A DNA stretch of 35,920 nt from CAYSLC01 sp964431545. GTDB lineage: Bacteria; Desulfobacterota; Desulfobacteria; Desulfobacterales; JAABSP01. The stretch is from assembly GCA_964431545.1 (NCBI GenBank), contig CAYSLC010000027.1, positions 1-35,920 of the forward strand. The letters run 5' to 3'. Numbering within the stretch: the stretch's first letter is position 1; each line of letters starts with the position of its first letter. Below are positions 16,344 to 23,057 of this stretch, piece after piece. Below the pieces are notes generated by a model. That model did not search any database, was not told the DNA's origin, and saw only the letters and a program-made list of their open reading frames with translations. Made by a program: the position numbers and the translations under genes.

Positions 16344-17414
16344 CTATTGGTGTTTTTCGATATACGACACGATCAGGTCGCCGACCTCCGATGTGGAATA
16401 CCCCATCTTGCCGGCCCCCACGTCCTTGATGTCCTCCCGAAGGACCTTCATCACCCCCTGTTCCACCAGCGCGGCGGCCTTCTCCTCCCCCAGGGTCTCC
16501 AGCATCAGCTGGGCCGCTCCGATGGCCGCCACGGGATTGATGATCCCCTGGCCGGTGTATTTGGGCGCGGAACCTCCGATGGGCTCGAACATGGAGACCC
16601 CCTCCGGGTTGATGTTGGCCCCGGCGGCGATGCCCATGCCCCCCTGCACCATGGCGCCCAGATCGGTGATGATGTCCCCGAACATGTTGTCGGTGACGAT
16701 CACGTCGAACCATTCCGGATTCTTGACCATCCACATGCAGATGGCGTCCACGTGGGCGTAATCGGTTTCGATATCGGGATATTCGGCGGAAATCTCCTTG
16801 AAAGCCCGCTCCCACAGATCGAAGGCGAAGGTCAGAACGTTGGTCTTCCCGCACAGGGTCAACTTCTTTCGCCCGTTCCGCTTCCGGCAGTATTCAAAGG
16901 CGAACCGGATGCACCGTTCCACCCCTTTGCGGGTGTTGATGGACTCCTGGATCGCCACCTCATCGGGAGTCCCCCGCTTGAGGCACCCCCCGGCCCCCGC
17001 ATACAGGCCCTCGGTGTTCTCCCGGACCACCACGAAATCGATCTCCCCGGGCCCCTTCCCCTTGACCGGGGTATCCACCCCTTCGTAGAGCTTCACCGGC
17101 CGGAGATTGATGTACTGGTCGAGCTGGAACCGGAGCTTGAGGAGAATGCCCTTTTCCAGAATTCCGGGTTTCACGTCCGGATGCCCGATGGCGCCCAGGT
17201 AGATGGCGTCGGCCCGGGCCAGGGTATCCAGGGTATCGTCGTTGAGAATCTCGCCGGTGGCCCGGTAATGGTCACCGCCGAGGGCATATCGTTGATAGTC
17301 GACTGAAAAGCCGAACTTCAAGGCCGCCGCGTCGAGGACCTTGATCCCCTCGGCCACGACCTCGGGGCCGGTGCCGTCTCCGGGTACGACCGCGATGTGG
17401 TAAGTTTTGGACAT
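16344..17414 (-). CDS. leuB: Isopropylmalate/isocitrate dehydrogenase family, probably 3-isopropylmalate dehydrogenase
   Basis: The product has 356 residues and the complete beta-hydroxyacid oxidative decarboxylase fold. It shows PGDGTGPEVV at the N-terminus, LRPVKLYEG in the substrate region, catalytic Tyr in VRENTEGLYAG, catalytic Lys in TLCGKTNVL, metal-binding Asp residues in VTDNMFGDIITD, and the NAD loop PIGGSAPKYTGQGI. The substrate loop differs from standard bacterial LeuB: it has RENTEGLYAG, not RELTGGIYFG, and DQYINLRPV as in D-malate/tartrate dehydrogenases. The adjacent asd supports an amino-acid biosynthesis role, so 3-isopropylmalate dehydrogenase for leucine remains the best guess. 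D-malate, tartrate or homoisocitrate are alternatives. It lies 13 bases after psd and probably shares its transcript. Confidence 0.8.
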   Translation of the reverse strand: MSKTYHIAVVPGDGTGPEVVAEGIKVLDAAALKFGFSVDYQRYALGGDHYRATGEILNDDTLDTLARADAIYLGAIGHPDVKPGILEKGILLKLRFQLDQYINLRPVKLYEGVDTPVKGKGPGEIDFVVVRENTEGLYAGAGGCLKRGTPDEVAIQESINTRKGVERCIRFAFEYCRKRNGRKKLTLCGKTNVLTFAFDLWERAFKEISAEYPDIETDYAHVDAICMWMVKNPEWFDVIVTDNMFGDIITDLGAMVQGGMGIAAGANINPEGVSMFEPIGGSAPKYTGQGIINPVAAIGAAQLMLETLGEEKAAALVEQGVMKVLREDIKDVGAGKMGYSTSEVGDLIVSYIEKHQ

Positions 17415-17427
17415 TAGTATCCGCTCG

Positions 17428-18102
17428 TTATTCCGTTAAATGGGCCAGGACCGAAGTTCCCGCCTTGACCCGGTCGCCGGGGACCACGACGGCATCCGTA
17501 TCCGGCGGCAGATAGACATCGAGGCGGGAGCCGAAACAGATCATCCCGTACCGCTGCCCCCGGATCACACCGTCTTCCGGCTTCAGTCTACAGATGATCC
17601 GCCGGGCCACCAGGCCCGCCACCTGGACGAAACAGAACCGCCGCCGGTCGGCAAGCTCCACCACCACCGCGTTATGTTCGTTCTCCCTGGACGCCTTGTC
17701 CAGATTGGCCGAAAAGAACCTGCCCGGATGGTAGCGGATGTCCACCACCGTCCCGTCGAAGGGGATCCGGTTGACATGGACATTGAAGACGGACATGAAG
17801 ATACTGATCTTCAGGCACGGTCCCTCCAGAAACGAGGGGTTCTGCTCCGTTTCCACCCGGATCACCCGGCCGTCCGCCGGGGAGACCACCGCCCCGGGCG
17901 CCGTGGGCACGACCCGCTCCGGATCCCGGAAAAAAGCGATGATGAAAAAAGTCGCTACCAGAGCCGCGAAGGTCGGAATCATCAGCTCCAGCAGGGCGAG
18001 GACCATGGTGAGAAAAGCCCCGGCCAGAATCATGGGATAGCCGGCCCGGGCGATGGGGATCGCGGTGTTGTTGGGCGCTTCCGGCCATCGATATCCGTTC
18101 AT
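17428..18102 (-). CDS. psd: Phosphatidylserine decarboxylase (short archaeal-type)
   Basis: The product has 224 residues. It converts phosphatidylserine to phosphatidylethanolamine at the inner membrane. Two hydrophobic segments lie near residues 20-60. The core follows with FFRDPERVVP, VVSPADGRV, ISIFMSVFNVHVNR and the self-cleavage motif FGS near the C-terminus. Ser192 would become the pyruvoyl group, leaving a 33-residue alpha chain as in the short type of enzyme. The start is ATG 18102, with AAAGGA about ten bases upstream. A good promoter overlaps the stop of tsaB, so psd, the leuB-like gene and perhaps more may be transcribed from it. Confidence 0.95.
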   Translation of the reverse strand: MNGYRWPEAPNNTAIPIARAGYPMILAGAFLTMVLALLELMIPTFAALVATFFIIAFFRDPERVVPTAPGAVVSPADGRVIRVETEQNPSFLEGPCLKISIFMSVFNVHVNRIPFDGTVVDIRYHPGRFFSANLDKASRENEHNAVVVELADRRRFCFVQVAGLVARRIICRLKPEDGVIRGQRYGMICFGSRLDVYLPPDTDAVVVPGDRVKAGTSVLAHLTE

Positions 18103-18144
18103 CTGTTCGCGATCCTTTCCAATTCCCGCCTTAAAAGACGGATT

Positions 18145-18173
18145 TATTTACCAACTTTGGATGCCGTTGTCAA
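18145..18173 (-). promoter_or_regulatory. Candidate sigma-70 promoter for psd, overlapping the tsaB stop
   Basis: On the minus strand a perfect TTGACA (18173-18168) is followed by a 17-base spacer and TAAATA (18150-18145). The TGA stop of tsaB lies within the -35 box. The 67 bases between tsaB and psd are AT-rich compared with the flanks, and a small hairpin (CCGTC/GGCGG) lies just downstream in the leader. Confidence 0.5.
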
Positions 18174-18874
18174 ACGATCATTCCATGATTGTTCCACGGA
18201 GCCGGAATCTGGGCGTCCGACGAGCGGATGTAGGCCGGGGTCAGGGATCCCGGCTCATCCATGTCACCGTTGGAAAGCCGTATTTCCCCCAGCAAGGCCA
18301 GGGTGGAGGGCCGGACCACATGCTGGTTCTCCGGAGCGAACCGGGCGTTCCCCCCCAAAACCTCCAGGAGGCGTTTCCGGTAAAGGGTCGCGCCGTTTCC
18401 GATGAAGAGATGCGGCCCCCGGCACCGGGCCGCGGCCGCCTCCGGAGGGAGGACCTCCTCGGGCGACAGCGGTTCCGCCGTACCATCCTCATTCCGGTAC
18501 CGGCGGCAGTAGACCTCTCCCCTGCGGGCGTCCAGGAGGGCGCAGACGGGAAAGCGGGCGTGGGTCCCCTGATGGGCCAGGGCGTCGAGGTTGGAGACCC
18601 CCACCACCGGCAGATCGGTGGCCGCGCGGATCCCCTTCACCGTGCTCATGCCGATCCGGAGACCGGTGAAGCTTCCGGGCCCCCGGCCCACCACGAGCCC
18701 GTCCAACCCGGCCAACTCAAGCCCCGCCGCCGATAACGTCCGGTGGATGACCTCCATGAGGTGACGGGTGTGGGTTCCACGGCCCACCATGATAAATTCC
18801 GCCGCCGGCCGGCCGCCGTCGGTGACGGCCACGCCGCAGCTGTCGGTGGCCGTGTCGATGGAAAGAAGCCTCAC
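18170..18874 (-). CDS. tsaB: tRNA threonylcarbamoyladenosine biosynthesis protein TsaB
   Basis: The product has 234 residues. TsaB partners TsaD and TsaE in making N6-threonylcarbamoyladenosine at position 37 of ANN-decoding tRNAs. The ASKHA N-terminus MRLLSIDTATDSCGVAV and the strongly conserved VGRGPGSFTGLRIG near residue 64 identify it; SNLDALAHQ follows near 98. The start is GTG 18874, which overlaps the lon stop in GTGA, so it should be translationally coupled to lon. No tsaD or tsaE is in the window. Confidence 0.95.
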   Translation of the reverse strand: MRLLSIDTATDSCGVAVTDGGRPAAEFIMVGRGTHTRHLMEVIHRTLSAAGLELAGLDGLVVGRGPGSFTGLRIGMSTVKGIRAATDLPVVGVSNLDALAHQGTHARFPVCALLDARRGEVYCRRYRNEDGTAEPLSPEEVLPPEAAAARCRGPHLFIGNGATLYRKRLLEVLGGNARFAPENQHVVRPSTLALLGEIRLSNGDMDEPGSLTPAYIRSSDAQIPAPWNNHGMIV

Positions 18875-21264
18875 TTGGCGCCGGCCTCCCCGGTTTCCAG
18901 CAGCGTCAACGGAAGCACCTGGTCCATGTGATTGACCGGAACGAACTTCAGTTTCCGCTTGACGTTCATGGGGATCTCCGCCAGGTCCTTCCGGTTTTTC
19001 TCCGGAAAGAGCACGGTCTTGATCCCCCCCCGAAGGGCGCCCAGGGCCTTCTCCTTGAGCCCTCCGATGGGAAGGACCCGACCGCGGAGAGAGATCTCGC
19101 CGGTCATGGCCACGTACTTGTCCACCGGCCGTCCGGTGAGCACCGAAATGATGGCCGTGGCCATGGCGATGCCCGCCGAGGGGCCGTCCTTGGGGATGGC
19201 GCCGGCCGGAACATGGATGTGAATGTCGACGTTCTCAAAAATGGAGTCCTCCACCCCAAGGGTCCCCACGCTGGCCCGAGCGTAGCTGACCGCGGCCCTG
19301 GCCGACTCCTGCATCACCTCTCCCAATTGGCCGGTGATGATCAGATCCCCCTTGCCGCCGATGAAGCCCGCCTCCACGTAGAGCACCTCGCCCCCCACCT
19401 GTGTCCACGCCAGTCCGGTGGAGAGGCCCACCTGACTTTCATCCTGGTCCATCTCCGGGATGTAGCGGGGGACGCCGAGGTACCTGGGGAGGTTGGCCCG
19501 GGTGACCGCGAAGGGGCCTTTCTCCTTTTCGGCGATCTTGCGGGCCACTTTCCGGCAGAGGGTACCGACCTCCCGCTCCAGGTTCCGAAGACCCGCCTCC
19601 GAGGTATATTCGGTGATGATCTGCCGCATGGCCCCCGCGCTGATGGAGATATGCCTCGATTTGAGCCCGTTCTCCTTCACCTGGCGGGGCAGGAGGTAGG
19701 TATCGGCGATCACCTTCTTCTCCTCCTCCGTGTACCCCGAGATGTAGATCACCTCCATCCGGTCGAGCAGGGCCGAAGGGATGGTGTCGGTGATGTTGGC
19801 GGTCAGGATGAACATCACCCGGGACAGATCGAAGGGGATGTTGAGATAGTGGTCGCTGAAGGCGATGTTCTGTTCGGGGTCGAGGGCCTCCAGCAGCGCC
19901 GAGGAGGGGTCGCCCCGAAAATCGGAGACCAGTTTGTCGATCTCGTCCATCATAAAGACCGGGTTGCTCACCCCGCTCTGCTTCAGGCCCTGGAGGATGC
20001 GGCCCGGCATGGAGCCCACATAGGTCCGCCGGTGACCCCGGATCTCCGCCTCATCCCGAACTCCGCCCAAGGAGATCCGGATGAATTTCCGTTTCATGGC
20101 CGTGGCGATGGACCGTCCCAGGGAGGTCTTCCCGACCCCCGGCGGCCCGACAAAACAGAGGATGGGCCCCTTCATGGACGGCTTCAGCTTCCGGACGCTC
20201 AGGTACTCCAGAATCCGGTCCTTGACCTTGTCCAGTCCGTAGTGGTGCTTGTCCAGGACGCGCTTGGCGTTCTTGATGTCGAGGACGTCCTTGGTGGTCT
20301 TGCTCCAGGGCATCTCCACCATCCAGTCGAGGTAGGTCCGGACGATGGCCGATTCGGCCGAATCGGGGTGCATCTGCTCCAGGCGGCGGAGCTGCTTTTT
20401 GGCCTCTGCCTCGGCTTCCTTGGGCATCTTGGCCCGTTTGATCTTTTTGGTGTACTCCTCGACCTCCTGTCCCCGCTCGTCCATCTCCCCGAGTTCCCGG
20501 TGGATCGCCCGCACCTGCTCCCGGAGGAAATAATCCCGCTGGCTCTTGGAGATCTCCTCCCGGACGTCCGACTGAATCTTGGCCTGCATGGCCGACAGCT
20601 CCACTTCCCGGGAAAGGAGATCGTTGACTTTTTTGAGTCGATCCACGGGGTCGATGATCTCCAGCACCATCTGGGATTCTTCGATCTTCAGCTTCAGATT
20701 GGAGGCCACCAGATCGGCGAGCTTGCCGGGATCTTCGATGCTCTCCAAAATCGTTGTCACGTCTCCGGTGAGTTCCCCCCGGAGGGCGAGGATCTTCTCC
20801 GAGTGATCCCGGACGTTGCGCATGAGGGCTTCCGTCTGAAGGTCGGCCCCCTCCGGAGCCTCCTCCCGGATGACATCGATCTTGACCCGATACCAGGCGC
20901 GCTTCTTGACATAGTCGACGATCCGGGCCTTGGAGATTCCCTGCACCAGGGCCTTGAGCCGGCCGTCGGGGAGCTTCAGCATCCGCAGGACCCGGCCCAC
21001 GGTGCCGATGTCGTAGATGTCCTCGGGGGTGGGGTTTTCCTGGTTGGGGTCCTTCTGGGTGACCAGCATCAACAGGCTGTCCCTGGCCACCGCCTCCTCC
21101 ACGGCGCGGACCGACATGCCGCGCCCGACGAACAGCGGCAGGAGCATATCCGTAAAAATCACCACATCCCTGACCGGCATCAGGGGCATCTGATCCGGAA
21201 TCTGGGATTCGCCGTCCTCCTCTTCGATGATGCTGATCAGATCGTCCTTGTCCGTCTCCGCCAT
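18871..21264 (-). CDS. lon: ATP-dependent protease Lon
   Basis: The product has 797 residues, close to E. coli Lon (784). ATG 21264 is chosen because AGGAG lies a few bases upstream; the same frame stays open further 5' but that region belongs to the divergent pilD gene. The N-terminal substrate domain includes PLMPVRDVVIFTDMLLPLFVG. The AAA+ domain has Walker A GPPGVGKTSLG near residue 375 and the Walker B region VFMMDEIDKL. The protease domain has the catalytic Ser in PKDGPSAGIAMA near 695 and Lys in GGLKEKALGALR near 738. Lon degrades misfolded and regulatory proteins in the cytosol. It heads a minus-strand run with tsaB next (GTGA overlap). Confidence 0.98.
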   Translation of the reverse strand: MAETDKDDLISIIEEEDGESQIPDQMPLMPVRDVVIFTDMLLPLFVGRGMSVRAVEEAVARDSLLMLVTQKDPNQENPTPEDIYDIGTVGRVLRMLKLPDGRLKALVQGISKARIVDYVKKRAWYRVKIDVIREEAPEGADLQTEALMRNVRDHSEKILALRGELTGDVTTILESIEDPGKLADLVASNLKLKIEESQMVLEIIDPVDRLKKVNDLLSREVELSAMQAKIQSDVREEISKSQRDYFLREQVRAIHRELGEMDERGQEVEEYTKKIKRAKMPKEAEAEAKKQLRRLEQMHPDSAESAIVRTYLDWMVEMPWSKTTKDVLDIKNAKRVLDKHHYGLDKVKDRILEYLSVRKLKPSMKGPILCFVGPPGVGKTSLGRSIATAMKRKFIRISLGGVRDEAEIRGHRRTYVGSMPGRILQGLKQSGVSNPVFMMDEIDKLVSDFRGDPSSALLEALDPEQNIAFSDHYLNIPFDLSRVMFILTANITDTIPSALLDRMEVIYISGYTEEEKKVIADTYLLPRQVKENGLKSRHISISAGAMRQIITEYTSEAGLRNLEREVGTLCRKVARKIAEKEKGPFAVTRANLPRYLGVPRYIPEMDQDESQVGLSTGLAWTQVGGEVLYVEAGFIGGKGDLIITGQLGEVMQESARAAVSYARASVGTLGVEDSIFENVDIHIHVPAGAIPKDGPSAGIAMATAIISVLTGRPVDKYVAMTGEISLRGRVLPIGGLKEKALGALRGGIKTVLFPEKNRKDLAEIPMNVKRKLKFVPVNHMDQVLPLTLLETGEAGAK

Positions 21265-21345
21265 GTAATCTCCTGTTTCCCTCGATTTTCGACCGAAAAA
21301 GCCGAAAAAAAATAGACCCCGGTTCTCCTCTCGGCGCAAGGGGTT

Positions 21346-21373
21346 ATTATATATCCTAAAATTGTTTTGACAA
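21346..21373 (-). promoter_or_regulatory. Sigma-70 promoter for lon
   Basis: On the minus strand TTGTCA (21373-21368) is followed by a 16-base spacer and a perfect TATAAT (21351-21346). The start of transcription would be near 21338, giving a leader of about 75 bases before the lon ATG. The same 7-base TTGTCAA/TTGACAA segment reads as TTGACA on the plus strand and could serve as -35 for pilD, though the plus-strand -10 (TATGGG) is poor. Confidence 0.6.
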
Positions 21374-21489
21374 CATGAGGGTGGATTTTTTATGGGTTCT
21401 AGCATACGTTCATGGGAGAAGTAAGGTCCCATGGGTTCATTCTTTCCGACCCGTTTTTCATCCGAATCTTTCAACAAGGACGGACACCG

Positions 21490-22263
21490 ATGATCCATCT
21501 TCCGCTGGTTCTGATCGCTTTTCTCTTCGGCCTTTGCATCGGCAGTTTTCTCAACGTCTGTATCCACCGGATCCCCGAATCGAAGTCCATCGTCCGGCCC
21601 GGCTCCATGTGCCCCAACTGCGGCCACCACATCCGGTTCCACGACAACATCCCCGTTCTCAGCTATGCGGTGCTGGGGGGGCGGTGCCGTAGCTGCCGCA
21701 TCCCCATATCCCTCCGCTATCCGGCGGTGGAGCTGTTGACCGGTCTCCTGGCCGCGGCGGTCCTTCTCAAGTTCGGCCCCACCGTCTCCGCTCTGGTCTA
21801 CTTCGCCTTTGCCGCGGTCCTCATCGCCATCACCTTTATCGATCTCGACCACCGGATCATCCCCGACATCATCAGCCTGCCAGGGATTCCGATCTTCTTT
21901 CTCGCGGCCCTCCTGGTTCCCGAGGTATCGATCAAGGATTCCGTGCTGGGGTTTCTGGTCGGCGGCGGCAGCCTCTTCCTGGTGGCTTGGATCTACCAGC
22001 TCCTGACCCACAAGGAGGGGATGGGCGGCGGCGACATCAAGCTGCTGGCCATGATGGGGACCCTCATCGGGTGGCAGGGGGTTCTCTTTACCATCTTCGT
22101 CTCCTCCGCCCTCGGGACGGTGGTGGGACTCGGCGTCATGGCGGCCACCCGGGGGAACATGAAGCTGGCCGTCCCCTTCGGGCCGTTTCTCTCCGTGGGC
22201 GCCCTGGCCTACCTGTTCTACGGACCGCAACTCGTCCACTGGTATTTCACCCTCCTCCGGTGA
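21490..22263 (+). CDS. pilD: Prepilin leader peptidase/N-methyltransferase
   Basis: The product has 257 residues. It is an inner-membrane aspartic peptidase that cleaves and N-methylates type IV prepilins or type II secretion pseudopilins. ATG 21490 (MIHLPLVLIAFLFG) is chosen; AAGGA lies about ten bases upstream. After GSFLNVCIHRIPE comes the cytosolic zinc-binding loop with two CxxC pairs (CPNCGHH and CRSCRIP). Catalytic Asp residues are in FIDLDHRIIPD and GGGDIKLLAMMG. About seven or eight membrane segments follow. No pilin or pilus assembly genes lie in the window. Its stop sits inside a tandem 13-base repeat. Confidence 0.96.
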   Translation: MIHLPLVLIAFLFGLCIGSFLNVCIHRIPESKSIVRPGSMCPNCGHHIRFHDNIPVLSYAVLGGRCRSCRIPISLRYPAVELLTGLLAAAVLLKFGPTVSALVYFAFAAVLIAITFIDLDHRIIPDIISLPGIPIFFLAALLVPEVSIKDSVLGFLVGGGSLFLVAWIYQLLTHKEGMGGGDIKLLAMMGTLIGWQGVLFTIFVSSALGTVVGLGVMAATRGNMKLAVPFGPFLSVGALAYLFYGPQLVHWYFTLLR

Positions 22264-22332
22264 ACCGCGCGCGTGAACCGCGCGCGGGAGGCGCTTCCGG
22301 ACGACGCCGGAAGGGACGGCCGGAAGGGAAGA
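22261..22332 (+). repeat. Two tandem 13-base duplications after pilD
   Basis: TGAACCGCGCGCG occurs twice back to back (22261-22273 and 22274-22286); the first copy holds the pilD stop. Further on CCGGAAGGGA recurs with the same 13-base period (22307 and 22320). Between them CTTCCGG (22294-22300) and CCGGAAG (22307-22313) form a perfect seven-pair hairpin with a six-base loop but no T tract. The remaining bases to 22433 show no gene. Confidence 0.7.
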
Positions 22333-22433
22333 CCCGGGGGGACCGGCGACTTCCCAAACCGGAAAATCGGTCTTACCGTTGAGAGGGATCGAAACCCGAC
22401 ATGAACCGATTCGCCAAACACAAAGGAGGAACC

Positions 22434-22817
22434 ATGGATCTGAAGGCGTATTTCGAAAACACCGAGGGGACCGGCGTGCTGGCCACGGCGGACAGCGAGG
22501 GGAAAGTGGATGCGGCGATCTACGCCCGGCCCCACTTCCTCGAAGACGGCACGGTGGCGGTGATCATGAACGACCGGCTCACCCACGCCAACATCCGCGC
22601 AAATCCCCATGCCGCCTATCTGTTCATCGAAAAAGGGGAAGGATATCGCGGCAAGCGGCTGTTCATGACCATGGTCCGGGAGGAGGAGGAGAGCGAACTC
22701 CTCTACGAGCTGAAACGGCGGACCTACTCTCCCCACGCCGCCATCAGCAAAGGTCCGAAGTTCCTGGTGGTCTTCACCATCGACAAGGAGCTTCCCCTCA
22801 TCGGCTCCGGAGAGTAA
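22434..22817 (+). CDS. Pyridoxamine 5'-phosphate oxidase-fold protein
   Basis: The product has 127 residues. ATG 22434 (MDLKAYFENTEG) is chosen because AAAGGAGG lies just upstream; an earlier in-frame ATG has no ribosome site. The pattern GVLATADSEGKVDAAIYARP, followed by VIMNDRLTHANIRANPHAAYLF, is typical of the small split-barrel flavin-binding PNPOx family. Members bind FMN, F420 or haem, and the substrate here cannot be read from sequence. It is much shorter than true PdxH (about 215 residues), so it is probably not the vitamin B6 enzyme. It lies between pilD and htpG and ends in a good terminator, so it is probably its own unit. Confidence 0.85.
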   Translation: MDLKAYFENTEGTGVLATADSEGKVDAAIYARPHFLEDGTVAVIMNDRLTHANIRANPHAAYLFIEKGEGYRGKRLFMTMVREEEESELLYELKRRTYSPHAAISKGPKFLVVFTIDKELPLIGSGE

Positions 22818-22828
22818 GCCCCGGTCCG

Positions 22829-22862
22829 GGGGGCCGGCCGATCAATGGCACCGGCCCCCTTT
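22829..22862 (+). terminator. Hairpin terminator after the PNPOx-fold gene
   Basis: GGGGGCCGG (22829-22837) pairs perfectly with CCGGCCCCC (22851-22859), leaving a 13-base loop, followed by TTT. It starts 12 bases after the stop codon. The stem is very strong but the T tract is short. Confidence 0.6.
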
Positions 22863-22996
22863 CCGAACGACAAGATCCTCGGAAACCCGCCCGGCTCGCC
22901 TCCCCCGCCGGAAGCCGCGTTTCACGACACGACCCGGCCCCGGAGAGATCCCAGATCCGCGGGAGGAGATCTAGTGCCGCCGTCGCCGATCGGTCC

Positions 22997-23025
22997 CTTG
23001 ACATTCCCGGAATTGCATCCATTTT
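22997..23025 (+). promoter_or_regulatory. Sigma-32-like heat-shock promoter for htpG
   Basis: CTTGACA (22997-23003) matches six of seven positions of the heat-shock -35 CTTGAAA. After 13 bases, ATCCATTTT (23017-23025) matches six of nine positions of the -10 CCCCATTTA. Spacing is within the usual range and it lies about 33 bases before the htpG start. htpG is a known sigma-32 target in Enterobacteria. The TTGACA could also serve a vegetative promoter, but no TATAAT-like -10 is present. Confidence 0.5.
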
Positions 23026-23057
23026 TTTGACGAAATGAATCAAAACGGGAGGAAACC

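Noticed and set aside
15042..17306. 754-codon open frame on the plus strand
   Set aside because: It runs antisense through greA, asd and the leuB-like gene, all of which have clear family motifs. The His/Asp/Gly-rich product matches nothing.
18928..21315. 795-codon open frame on the plus strand
   Set aside because: It mirrors lon codon for codon. Lon has intact Walker and Ser-Lys motifs, so this is a shadow.
21265..22239. Upstream extension of the lon frame
   Set aside because: It is antisense to pilD. The lon promoter and ribosome site place the start at 21264.
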